Shown here piece after piece: positions 8,292 to 17,000 of a stretch of 40,066 bases of DNA. The DNA is from Pseudacidovorax intermedius (GTDB lineage Bacteria > Pseudomonadota > Gammaproteobacteria > Burkholderiales > Burkholderiaceae_C). Both the position numbers and the translations under genes were made by a program. The notes under the pieces were generated by a model. That model searched no databases. It was not told the DNA's origin and saw only the letters and a list, made by a program, of their open reading frames with translations. The DNA is taken from NCBI RefSeq assembly GCF_001476815.1, contig NZ_LDSL01000050.1, positions 1 to 40,066 on the forward strand. The letters are read 5' to 3'. Each line of letters begins with the position of its first letter. The first letter of the stretch is position 1.

Positions 8292-9767
8292 ATGACATTG
8301 GCAATGAGCTGGGACGAATGGGCCGCCCAGGATGCGACGGCGCTGGCCGAGAAGGTGCGCCAGGGCGAACTGACCGCCGCCGAGCTGGCGCAGCAGGCCG
8401 CGGCCGGCATCGCCATGACCAACCCCACGCTCAGCGCCGTGGTCGAGGTCTTCGACGACGTGGTGGCCGACCCGCTCAAGGACGGGTTGAACCCGCAGGG
8501 CCCCTTCGCCGGCGTGCCCTTCCTGATGAAGGACCTGGGCCCCACGCTCAAGGACCGCCTGCAGGAGCAGGGCTCGCTCTTCATGCGCGGCAACCGCCCG
8601 ACCGAGGACGCCTGGCTGACGAAGCAGATGCGCAAGGCCGGCCTCAACCTCATGGGCCGCACCACCACGCCGGAGTTCGGCGTCTGCAGCTCGGCCGAGA
8701 ACCCGGCCGTCTACGTCACGCGCAACCCCTGGAACACCGAGTTCACCACCTGCGGCTCTTCCGCCGGCACTTCGGCCATGGTGGCCGCAGGCGTGGTGCC
8801 CATGTCGCATGCCACCGACGGCGGCGGCTCCATCCGCATTCCGGCCGGCTTCAACGGCAACATCGGCCTCAAGCCCTCGCGCGGCGTGTTCAGCATCGCG
8901 CCGAATTCGTCGGACATCACCGGCTACGTCTCCATCCAGGGCTGCCACAGCCGCACGGTGCGCGACACCGCGGCCTTCGTCGATGCCTGCCGCGGCGGCG
9001 CGCCCGGCGAGTTCATGCCCTACTGGACGGCGCCGGAGCCCTACACCCAACTGATCCGGAAGGACCCGGGCCGGCTGCGCATCGCCCTGTCGCACGAATG
9101 GGGCGACTACCGCGCCACGCCCGGGATCGTGGCCGAGCTGGAGAAGGCCGCCCGCTTCCTCGAAGGCCTGGGCCACCACGTGGAATGGGCGCTGCCCAAC
9201 GCCGACCTGCGCGAGGCCTTCCGCGCCCAGACCACCTGCTACATCAGCAACTTCGCCCAGGTCATCAACGGGCTGCTGGCGAAGAACGGGCTGGCGCGCC
9301 CGCCGGCCGACCTCATCGAGCCGATCAACATCCGCATCTGGGAGGCCGGCAAGGACCTGTCGTATGCCGAGCGCTACCAGATGCAGGCCGTGTTCAACAG
9401 TACCGCGCGGGCCTTCGGCGCCTTCTTCGAGGACTGGGACATCATGCTCACGCCGATCACCGCGCTGCCCACGCCGCGCATCGGCACCACCGAGTATTTG
9501 ACGACCAGTGACAACCCGGACGTGCTGGACTGGTTCGACAACCTCTGGAAGTTCTTCTCGTACACGCCGCTGTCCAACCTGTGCGGCATCCCGGCCATCT
9601 CGCTGCCGATGGCGCAGCAGGCCCACGGGCTGCCCTTCGGCATCCATGCCCAGGCGCGGCAGGCCAACGACGGCCTGCTGCTGCAGTTGGCGGCCCAGAT
9701 CGAGCGCGCCCTGGGCGGCCGCTGGAACGACGGCCGCCGCCCGGGCGTGCACGTCACGGCCGCCTGA
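8292..9767 (+). CDS. amidase-signature family hydrolase
   Basis: The 491-residue product hydrolyses a carboxamide, and its specific substrate is unknown. The amidase-signature Ser-cisSer-Lys triad can be placed: Lys80 in PFLMKDLG, Ser156 in GSSAG, and Ser180 in GGGSIRIPA. The 24-residue spacing between the two serines matches the family. The ATG at 8292 starts the natural N-terminus; the longer upstream reading frame overlaps the ATPase gene and lacks a ribosome site. No signal peptide is seen, so it is cytoplasmic. Its position directly after a complete peptide-type importer suggests that it cleaves the imported compound. Confidence 0.9.
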   Translation: MTLAMSWDEWAAQDATALAEKVRQGELTAAELAQQAAAGIAMTNPTLSAVVEVFDDVVADPLKDGLNPQGPFAGVPFLMKDLGPTLKDRLQEQGSLFMRGNRPTEDAWLTKQMRKAGLNLMGRTTTPEFGVCSSAENPAVYVTRNPWNTEFTTCGSSAGTSAMVAAGVVPMSHATDGGGSIRIPAGFNGNIGLKPSRGVFSIAPNSSDITGYVSIQGCHSRTVRDTAAFVDACRGGAPGEFMPYWTAPEPYTQLIRKDPGRLRIALSHEWGDYRATPGIVAELEKAARFLEGLGHHVEWALPNADLREAFRAQTTCYISNFAQVINGLLAKNGLARPPADLIEPINIRIWEAGKDLSYAERYQMQAVFNSTARAFGAFFEDWDIMLTPITALPTPRIGTTEYLTTSDNPDVLDWFDNLWKFFSYTPLSNLCGIPAISLPMAQQAHGLPFGIHAQARQANDGLLLQLAAQIERALGGRWNDGRRPGVHVTAA

Positions 9768-9795
9768 TCGGCCGGCGCACGGAGACCGTCACGAC

Positions 9796-10524
9796 ATGGC
9801 GCTGTTCGGCACGCGATCGCTGCGCTCGCTCTTCACGCACCCGGGCTTCGCCGCGGGTGTGCGGGCCATCGCCGGCCCGGCCCTGGGCACGGTGGCGCTG
9901 GGCCTGGTGACCGGCGTGGCCATGGCGCGCAGCGGCCTGCCGATGGGCGCCGTGCTGGCCATGTCGCTGCTGGTCTTCGCCAGCGCCTCCCAGCTGGCCT
10001 GCCTGCCGATGATCCTGGCGGGCGCGCCGCTGTGGGTGATCGTGCTGACGGCGCTGATGCTCAACGTGCGCTTCGTCGTCTTCAGTGCCCACTGGCGCCG
10101 CTACTTCGGGCTGCTGCCCCGGCCCCAGCGCCTGGGCCTGGCCTACCTGGCGGGCGACCCGGTGTACGTGCGCTTCATGCAGCGCTATCCGCGGCGCGCG
10201 CCCGACCAGCTGGCCTACTTCCTGGGCCTGGCGCTGTTCAACTGGGCCGCGTGGCAGGTGGCCTCGCTGGGCGGCATCTTCCTGGCCGACGCCATTCCGC
10301 CGGACTGGGACCTGCGCTTCATCGGCGTGCTGGCGCTGCTCGGCCTGGCCATGCCCATGATCGCGGACCGGCCCAGCTGGCTGGTGGCGGCCGTGGCCGG
10401 CGCCATCGGCTGGATGGGGCAGGGCTGGCCCTTCGGCCTGCAGGTGATCGCGGCCATCGCCGCCGCCATGGCGGCCGGCCACTGGGCCGAACGGCGCGCC
10501 CTGCGCATCGCCACCACGCCATGA
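9796..10524 (+). CDS. azlC: AzlC family branched-chain amino acid exporter, large subunit
   Basis: This 242-residue membrane protein has the AzlC pattern: an N-terminal G..AGP..LG....G....G.P...A..MS..VFA.ASQ.A region, then LMLNVRFVVFSAHW, and about six hydrophobic helices. AzlC works with the small AzlD protein, encoded next, to export branched-chain amino acids or analogues. The ATG at 9796 lies 28 nt after the amidase stop. Co-location with a peptide/amide importer suggests that it relieves excess amino acid released by hydrolysis; this role is inferred from context. Confidence 0.88.
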   Translation: MALFGTRSLRSLFTHPGFAAGVRAIAGPALGTVALGLVTGVAMARSGLPMGAVLAMSLLVFASASQLACLPMILAGAPLWVIVLTALMLNVRFVVFSAHWRRYFGLLPRPQRLGLAYLAGDPVYVRFMQRYPRRAPDQLAYFLGLALFNWAAWQVASLGGIFLADAIPPDWDLRFIGVLALLGLAMPMIADRPSWLVAAVAGAIGWMGQGWPFGLQVIAAIAAAMAAGHWAERRALRIATTP

Positions 10525-10859
10525 CCGACCTGCACCTGTGGATCGCCATCCTCGCGCTGGCGGGCGTGACCGTGCTCACGCGCGGCGTGTTCCTGCTGCC
10601 GCGGCGCGAGCCGCGCCTGCCGGGCTGGCTGGCGTCGGGGCTGCGGCATGCGCCGCTGGCCGCGCTGATGGCCGTGGTGGTGCCGGAGGTGCTGCGCGGC
10701 TCGGCCAGCGCGGCCGTCGCGCCGGGCTGGCACGATCCGCGCTGGTTGGCCGTCGCGGTGTCGGTCGCCTGGTTCTGCTGGCGGCGCGGCGTGACCGGGC
10801 CGGTGGTGGTGGGCACGGTGACCCTGCTATTGCTGCGCGGGCTGGGCATGGCGGGCTGA
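10521..10859 (+). CDS. azlD: AzlD family small transporter subunit
   Basis: The 112-residue protein has about four hydrophobic segments and the AzlD hallmark near the N-terminus (TVLTRGVFLL). Midway is a LRHAPLAALMAVVVPEVL segment, typical of the family. Its ATG overlaps the azlC stop (ATGA), a classic sign of translational coupling between obligate partners. It is the last gene of the co-directional block that begins with the binding protein. No clear terminator follows within the next 120 bp. Confidence 0.88.
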   Translation: MTDLHLWIAILALAGVTVLTRGVFLLPRREPRLPGWLASGLRHAPLAALMAVVVPEVLRGSASAAVAPGWHDPRWLAVAVSVAWFCWRRGVTGPVVVGTVTLLLLRGLGMAG

Positions 10860-10981
10860 GGGGCGCGGGGGATAGGGTGTCGTAGCGCCCGAATGGATCA
10901 CCGCGCGTGCGTCGCACTTGACGCCTGCGATGCGCGGTTTTCCGACGCGGCGCGCTGCGCGTGCATGCGTTCATCCGCCGC

Positions 10982-11779
10982 ATGACTTCTGCACTCCAAC
11001 TCTCTTCTGCCCAGGGCCGCGACCGTTTCCATGGCCGGGTCGTCATCGTCACGGGTGCCGGCTCGGGCATCGGCGAGGCCATCGCCCGCCGCTTTTCGGC
11101 CGAGGGCGCGCACGTGGTGCTGGCCGGCGACCATGCGGACAAGCTCGACAAGGTGGCGGCCGATCTGCCGTCCGAACGCACGCTGGTGCACCAGACCGAC
11201 GTGTCGGACCTGGGCCAGGTCAGCGCGCTGGTCGAGGCCACCATCGAGCGCTTCGGCGAACTGCACGTGCTGGTCAACAACGCCGGCATCGCCCCCGATG
11301 GCGACGCCACCACGGCCTCCGCCGAGGACTTCCACCGCACGCTGGCGGTGAACGCCGGCGGCGTGTTCAACGGCGCCAAGGCCGCCATGCTGCACCTGGA
11401 GCGCAGCCGCGGCTGCATCGTCAACACCGCCTCGGTGTCGGGCCTGGGGGGCGACTGGGGCCTGGTGGCCTACAACGCATCCAAGGGCGCGGTGGTGAAC
11501 CTGACCCGGGCGATGGCGCTGGACCACGGCGGCCGGGGCGTGCGGGTGAATGCCGTCTGTCCCAGCCTGACCTTCACGCCCATGACCGAGGACATGCAGG
11601 ACGACCCCGAGACCATGGAACGCTTCAAGGACCGCATTCCGCTCGGCCGCGGCGCCGACCCGGCGGAAGTGGCCTCGGTGGTGGCGTTTCTGGCCAGCGA
11701 CGACGCGAGCTTCGTCAATGGCGCGCTGGTGCCGGTGGACGGCGGGCTGACGGCATCGAACGGGCAGCCGCGCATGTGA
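10982..11779 (+). CDS. SDR family NAD(P)-dependent oxidoreductase
   Basis: The 265-residue product is a classical short-chain dehydrogenase. It has the cofactor motif TGAGSGIGE close to the N-terminus, NNAGIA in the fourth strand region, a catalytic Ser in NTASVSGLGG, and YNASK (Tyr and Lys). The C-terminus ends in the familiar F..SD.ASF.NG..V.VDGG pattern. These carry out NAD(P)H-dependent oxidation or reduction of an alcohol/ketone pair, with the substrate unknown. The start is uncertain: ATG at 10982 and an in-frame ATG at 10961 both lack a good ribosome site. It converges with argA on a shared terminator. Confidence 0.88.
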   Translation: MTSALQLSSAQGRDRFHGRVVIVTGAGSGIGEAIARRFSAEGAHVVLAGDHADKLDKVAADLPSERTLVHQTDVSDLGQVSALVEATIERFGELHVLVNNAGIAPDGDATTASAEDFHRTLAVNAGGVFNGAKAAMLHLERSRGCIVNTASVSGLGGDWGLVAYNASKGAVVNLTRAMALDHGGRGVRVNAVCPSLTFTPMTEDMQDDPETMERFKDRIPLGRGADPAEVASVVAFLASDDASFVNGALVPVDGGLTASNGQPRM

Positions 11780-11805
11780 GGCGAGGCGGGGCCCGTTGCC
11801 CAATG

Positions 11806-11833
11806 AAAAAGCGCGCCCTGTGGCGCGCTTTTT
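11806..11833. terminator. bidirectional rho-independent terminator between the SDR gene and argA
   Basis: A perfect 12-bp stem (AAAAAGCGCGCC pairing with GGCGCGCTTTTT) with a 4-nt CTGT loop lies 26 nt after the SDR stop and 15 nt from the argA stop. The A run on one side and the T run on the other make it functional in both directions. Confidence 0.93.
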
Positions 11834-11848
11834 CCTTCGCGCAAAGCC

Positions 11849-13198
11849 TCAGCCCAGCTTCTTGACCAGCACCTGGCTCTTGCGGTCCCAGTTGTATTTC
11901 TTCTTGCGCGCCTCGGGCAGCCAGTCCGGGCTTACGGGCTGGAAGCCGCGCTTGATGAACCAGTGCATGGTGCGGGTCGTGAGCACGAAGATGCTGTCCA
12001 GGCCGATGGCTCGGGCGCGGTGCTCGATGCGCTTGAGCAGCTTCTCGCCGTCGCCCTGGCCCTGCGATTGCGGCGAGACGGTCAGCGCCGCCATCTCGGC
12101 GGTTCTCGCCTCGGGATAGGGATAGAGCGCCGCGCAGCCGAAGATCACGCCGTCGTGCTCCACCACCGTGTACTGGTGGATGTCGCGCTCGATCTCGGTG
12201 CGGCTGCGCTTGACCAGCGTGCCGTCGCGCTCGAAGGGCTCGATCAGCTGCAGGATGCCGCCGATGTCGTCCACGCCGGCTTCGCGCACCGATTCGAGCT
12301 TTTCGTCGATCACCATCGTGCCGATGCCGTCGTGCACGTAGATCTCCAGCAGCAGCGCACCGTCCACCGAGAAGGGCAGGATGTGGTTGCGCTCCACGCC
12401 CGCCTCGCAGGCCTTGACGCAGTGCTGCAGGTAGAAGGCGGTGTCGGTCGGCTGCTGCGGCGCCGACAGCTGCGCCAGCCACTTGCGCGCCACGTCCAGC
12501 GGCAGTTCGGTGTCCACCGGGTTGTCCTCGCTCACCGGCTGGCTCGGGTCCATGGCGACGCCGGGCACCTCGGTCAGGAAGATCAGCTTGTCCGCCTGGA
12601 TCGACACGGCCACGCTGGTCGCGACTTCTTCCATTGCCAGGTTGAAGGCCTCGCCGGTGGGCGAGAAGCCGAAGGGCGAGAGCAGCACCATGCTGCCGCC
12701 GTCGAGCGCGCGGCGGATGCCGGTGGCGTCCACCTTGCGCACCAGGCCGGAATGCTGGAAGTCGATGCCGTCCACCACGCCCACCGGCCGGGCGGTGATG
12801 AAGTTGCCCGAGAGGATGCGCACCGTCGAGCCGGCCATGGGCGTGTTGGGCAGGCCCTGGCTGAAGGCGGCCTCGATCTCGTAGCGCAGCTGGCCGGCGG
12901 CCTCCTGCGCGCAGTCCAGCGCCACGCTGTCGGTGATGCGCAGGCCGTGCGAATAGCGGGCCTCGTGGCCCTTGGCGCGCAGCTGCTCGTTGACCTGGGG
13001 GCGGAAGCCGTGCACCAGCACGACCTTCACGCCCATGGACTGGATCAGCGCCAGGTCCTGCGCGATGGACGGCAGCTTGCCTGCCGCGATGGCCTCGCCC
13101 GCGATGCCGACCACGAAGGTCTTGCCCCGGTGGGTGTGGATGTAGGGCGCCACCGACCGGAACCAGGGCACGAAGGTGAAGTTGAAGACGGCGGACAT
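11849..13198 (-). CDS. argA: amino-acid N-acetyltransferase (N-acetylglutamate synthase)
   Basis: This 449-residue enzyme acetylates glutamate with acetyl-CoA, the first step of arginine synthesis. The N-terminal two thirds are an amino-acid kinase-like domain (VVGIAGEAI near the start, VLVHGFRPQVNEQL, then the FSPTGEAFNL region), inactive as a kinase but used for arginine feedback. The C-terminal third (about 300-440) is a GNAT domain with SQGQGDGEKLLKRIE as the acetyl-CoA loop. Length matches proteobacterial ArgA. The start at 13198 (MSAVFNFTFVPWFR) is the one I recognise from betaproteobacteria. ATGs 19 and 33 codons further upstream exist but would add a Pro-rich, non-conserved tail. Confidence 0.94.
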   Translation of the reverse strand: MSAVFNFTFVPWFRSVAPYIHTHRGKTFVVGIAGEAIAAGKLPSIAQDLALIQSMGVKVVLVHGFRPQVNEQLRAKGHEARYSHGLRITDSVALDCAQEAAGQLRYEIEAAFSQGLPNTPMAGSTVRILSGNFITARPVGVVDGIDFQHSGLVRKVDATGIRRALDGGSMVLLSPFGFSPTGEAFNLAMEEVATSVAVSIQADKLIFLTEVPGVAMDPSQPVSEDNPVDTELPLDVARKWLAQLSAPQQPTDTAFYLQHCVKACEAGVERNHILPFSVDGALLLEIYVHDGIGTMVIDEKLESVREAGVDDIGGILQLIEPFERDGTLVKRSRTEIERDIHQYTVVEHDGVIFGCAALYPYPEARTAEMAALTVSPQSQGQGDGEKLLKRIEHRARAIGLDSIFVLTTRTMHWFIKRGFQPVSPDWLPEARKKKYNWDRKSQVLVKKLG

Positions 13199-13338
13199 GG
13201 ACGAAGGCAAAGGCCGGGTCGGCGGCGGAAATGGGCGAAACCGCGGATTGTCCATGAGCAGACGCCCTGCATGATGGCGACGCCATGAAGGCAGCACGCG
13301 TCGGGACGCACGGGCCGGGCCCGCACACCGCGTGCCGC

Positions 13339-13758
13339 TCAGAGGGGTGAGAACGGGTTCTCGACCACCAGTTTGCCGAAGCGCTGTCCGGCCTGGCCGT
13401 CCTCACTGACGAGCACGTCGGCGCCCGCGCGCAGGGCGGCTTCAAGGATGAGGGCATCCCACCACTGCAGCCGATGCTTGTCGACCAGCGCGAGGGCTGC
13501 GGCCACGCTCTGCGCAGAACTGCCCATCACCTGGAAGGCACTCAGCTGCTCGATCTGGTAGACCGCATCGACATGGCTGAGCGGCGGCTGCAGTTTGCGT
13601 GTGGTGACGGCGTAGAACTCCTGCAGCACCTGCGTGCTGAGTGCCACCGTCCCTTCTTTCACCGCGCGCGCGAGCCGGTCGATGGCCTGCTTCTGCCGCA
13701 CCGGATGCCCGGCATCCACGGCATACACCAGGACGTTGGTATCGAAGAAAGTGATCAT
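13339..13758 (-). CDS. vapC: VapC-type PIN domain toxin ribonuclease
   Basis: The 139-residue PIN domain protein has acidic residues in the expected places: Asp6 in FFDTNVLVYA, Glu47 in LQEFYAV, Asp101 in WWDALILEAA, and Glu119/Asp120 in VLVSEDGQ. Together they can bind the metal ions used for RNA cleavage. VapC toxins typically cut tRNAs or other structured RNA when freed from antitoxin. Its ATG overlaps the stop of the upstream antitoxin gene by 4 nt (ATGA), the standard toxin-antitoxin arrangement. The real RNA target is unknown. All catalytic positions look intact, so the toxin is probably active. Confidence 0.9.
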   Translation of the reverse strand: MITFFDTNVLVYAVDAGHPVRQKQAIDRLARAVKEGTVALSTQVLQEFYAVTTRKLQPPLSHVDAVYQIEQLSAFQVMGSSAQSVAAALALVDKHRLQWWDALILEAALRAGADVLVSEDGQAGQRFGKLVVENPFSPL

Positions 13759-14006
13759 GCGCCGCCGCCCGGGTAGGGCCGGTCGTAGGCATCCTCTCGC
13801 GACCAGGATGCGGCGGCGGTGTTGGCCCGGCTGCGCTGCGCTGCGGCAATGAAGGCCTCGGCCGCGGCCTGCTGCTGGTCCTGACCCATCGCATAGGCCG
13901 CCAGGAACTCGCGCACCTTGGCGCTGACGGACGTGCCTTCCTGGATGGCGCGCACGCGGGCCTTCTTGATGATCGCGTCGTCGAGGGTGAGGGTGAGGTT
14001 GGTCAT
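13755..14006 (-). CDS. vapB: VapB-type antitoxin
   Basis: This 83-residue protein is the partner of the overlapping PIN toxin gene. The N-terminal part (NLTLTLDDAIIKKARVRA...GTSVSAKVREFL) has a strand-helix-helix pattern typical of ribbon-helix-helix DNA-binding domains. The C-terminal tail is Ala/Gln-rich and ends in an Asp/Tyr/Pro segment that would wrap the toxin. The start at 14006 has AAGGA about 8 nt upstream. A GTG five codons earlier would overlap that ribosome site and is less likely. The dimer probably represses its own operon at the adjacent dyad. Confidence 0.82.
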   Translation of the reverse strand: MTNLTLTLDDAIIKKARVRAIQEGTSVSAKVREFLAAYAMGQDQQQAAAEAFIAAAQRSRANTAAASWSREDAYDRPYPGGGA

Positions 14007-14017
14007 GCCGGCGTCCT

Positions 14018-14049
14018 TCACGTTACACGAAAATCAGTGTAGCACGTGA
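14018..14049. promoter_or_regulatory. imperfect dyad in the vapBC-hrpA gap, candidate VapB operator
   Basis: The sequence reads TCACGT-TACAC, an 8-nt spacer, then GTGTAGCACGTGA. The right arm's complement matches the left apart from a 1-nt insertion and one mismatch. It sits 12 nt upstream of the vapB start and includes TACACT, a plausible -10 for vapB on the minus strand. It also abuts the hrpA promoter region, so antitoxin bound here could affect both genes. The assignment is inference from position and symmetry. Confidence 0.55.
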
Positions 14050-14058
14050 ACTCGTGCA

Positions 14059-14067
14059 TGGGATAAT
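14059..14067 (+). promoter_or_regulatory. extended -10 promoter element for hrpA (TGG-GATAAT)
   Basis: A TGn extension precedes GATAAT, which matches the consensus TATAAT at five of six bases. No good -35 is seen, which an extended -10 can tolerate. Transcription would start about 7 nt downstream, at or next to the GTG start of hrpA at 14074, implying a leaderless mRNA. Confidence 0.5.
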
Positions 14068-14073
14068 GCGGGC

Positions 14074-17000
14074 GTGCCGCTCCAGATCGACTTTCCCGAT
14101 TCCCTTCCCGTTTCCGCCAAGCGCGACGAGATCGCCGCCGCCATCCAGGCCCACCAGGTGGTCATCGTCTGTGGCGAGACCGGCTCGGGCAAGACCACCC
14201 AGTTGCCCAAGATCGCCCTGGCGCTGGGCCGCGGCAAGCTCAATGCGCCCGAGGGCCGCGGCCGGCTGATCGGCCACACGCAGCCGCGGCGGATCGCCGC
14301 CAGCTCGGTGGCCAAGCGCATCGCCGAGGAATTGAAGACGCCGCTGGGCGAGGTGGTGGGCTACAAGGTCCGCTTCCAGGACCGGCTGAGCCGCGACGCC
14401 TCGGTCAAGCTGATGACCGACGGCATCCTGCTGGCCGAGACGCAGACCGATCCGCTGCTCAAGGCCTACGACACGCTGATCATCGACGAGGCGCACGAGC
14501 GCTCGCTGAACATCGACTTCCTGCTGGGCTACCTGCGCGAGATCCTGCCGCGGCGGCCGGACCTGAAGGTGATCGTCACCTCGGCCACCATCGATGCCGA
14601 GCGTTTCGCCCGACATTTCGAGAGCAAGGCCGGACCGGCACCGGTCATCTACGTGTCGGGCCGCACCTTTCCGGTCGAGATGCGCTGGCGGCCCTTCGAG
14701 GAATCGCGCGAATACGACCTCAACGACGCCATCGCCGATGGCGTGGATGAACTCTGGCAGGGCAACGCCGCAGGCGACATCCTCGTGTTCCTGCCCGGCG
14801 AGCGCGAGATCCGCGAGGCCGCCGACCACCTGCGCAAGCACCTGTCGCACCAGCCGGTGATGCGCGCGGCCGAGGTGCTGCCGCTGTTCTCGCGGCTGTC
14901 GCAGGCCGAGCAGGACCGCATCTTCGAAGGCCACACCGGCCGGCGCATCGTGCTGGCCACCAACGTGGCCGAGACCTCGCTGACGGTGCCGGGCATCCGC
15001 TACGTGATCGACGCCGGCACGGCGCGGGTCAAACGCTATTCCTTCCGCAGCAAGGTCGAGCAGTTGCTGGTCGAGCCCGTGAGCCAGGCCGCGGCCAACC
15101 AGCGCGCGGGCCGCTGCGGCCGGGTGGCCAACGGCATCTGCATCCGGCTCTACGACGAGAAGGACTTCGCGAGCCGGCCGCGCTTCACCGATCCGGAAAT
15201 CCTGCGCTCGTCGCTGGCCGGCGTGATCCTGCGGATGAAGTCGCTGCACCTGGGCGACGTGGCGGCGTTTCCCTTCCTGGAATCGCCCAGTGGCCGGGCC
15301 GTGGCCGACGGCTACCAGCTGCTGGGCGAGCTGGGCGCGGTGGACGACGCCAACGAGTTGACGGACATCGGCCGCGAACTGGCCCGGCTGCCGCTGGACC
15401 CGCGCGTGGGCCGCATGATCCTGGAAGGCCGCACGCGCGGCGCGCTGCAGGAGGTGCTGGTCATCGCCTCGGCCATGAGCGTGCAGGACGTGCGCGACCG
15501 GCCGCTCGAGGCCCAGCAGCAGGCCGACCAGGCCCACGCGAAGTTCGACGACGAGAAGAGCGAGTTCAGCGGCTACCTGACGCTGTGGAAATGGCTGCAC
15601 GAGGCCCGCGGCGGCGCGCCGGTGGCGCAGAACCGGCGCGAGATGGCGGCCGCGACGCAGGGGCCGAAGAAGGCGAGCGCGGCGGTGTTGCCGGTGAGCC
15701 AGCGCATGAGCGCGCCTGCCGAAGCCACGCCCGCGCCGGCCGCCGCCCAGCCCACCCACAAGCTCAGCAACCGCCAGTACGAACAGCTGCTGCGCCAGAA
15801 CTTCATCAGCGTGCGCCGGGTGCGCGAATGGCGCGACATCCATTCGCAGCTGCTCACCGTCGTCACCGAGCACAAGTGGAAGCTCAATCCCACGCCCGCC
15901 GGCTACGAGCAGATCCACAAGTCCATGCTGGCCGGCCTGCTGGGCAACATCGGCTGGAAGATGGACGAGGAGGCCGGCTCGTCCTCCGGCGAATACCTGG
16001 GCGCGCGCGGCATCAAGTTCCACCGCCATCCGGGCGCGCACCTGCGCAAGCGGCCGGGCCGCTGGATCGTCTGCGCCGAGCTGGTGGAGACCACGCGCCT
16101 CTTCGGCCGCGGCATCGCCAACATCGAGCCGCAGTGGATCGAGGAAGTCGCCGGCCACCTGCTCAAGAAGCAGCTCCTCGACCCGCACTGGGAAAAGAAG
16201 GACGCCCGCGTCACCGCCTTCGAACGCGCCACGCTCTACGGCCTGGTGGTCTACAGCGGCCGGCGCGTGGACTTCGCCAAGGCCGACCCGGCCGGCGCGC
16301 GCGAGATCTTCATCCGCGAGGCGCTGGCCGGCGGCGAATGGGAGAGCAAGCTGCCCTTCCTGGCCGCCAACCGCAAGCTGGTGCGCGAGGTGGAGGCGCT
16401 GGAGCACAAGTCGCGCCGGCAGGACGTGCTGGTCGACGATGCGCTGATCTACGCCTTCTACGAGTCCCAGGTTTCGGCCGACGTGGCCAACGGCCATGCC
16501 TTCGAGCAGTGGTACCGGCAGGCGAGTGCGACGAACCCCCGACTGCTGTTCCTCACCCGCGAGGAACTGATGCGCCACCAGGCGGCGGGCATCACCACGC
16601 AGGCTTTTCCGCCCACCGTCAAGCTCGGCGGCGTGGACTGCGCCGCCACCTACCTGCACCAGCCGGGCGACCCGCGCGACGGCGTCACCGTCACTGTGCC
16701 ACTCTTCGTGCTCAACCAGGTGAGCGAGGAGCGCTGCGAATGGCTGGTGCCGGGCATGCTCAAAGACAAGATCCAGGCGCTGCTCAAGAGCCTGCCGCAG
16801 AAGCCGCGCTCGCGCTTCGTGCCGTTGCCGGAGTCGGCGGCGCGGTTGGCCGAAGTGCTGGGCACGCCCGAGGCCTTCGGCGCCGGCTCGCTCACCGATG
16901 CGCTGCTCAAGCAGGTGCGGGACATCACCAGCCTCGATGTCAAACGCGCCGACTTCAAGCTGGACATGCTGCCGCCGCACCTGTTCATGAATCTGCAGGT

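Noticed and set aside
13339-14006. vapBC plus the NYN gene as a defence island
   Set aside because: They are 12 kb apart and each is surrounded by housekeeping or catabolic genes; no integrase, restriction or other defence genes are present.
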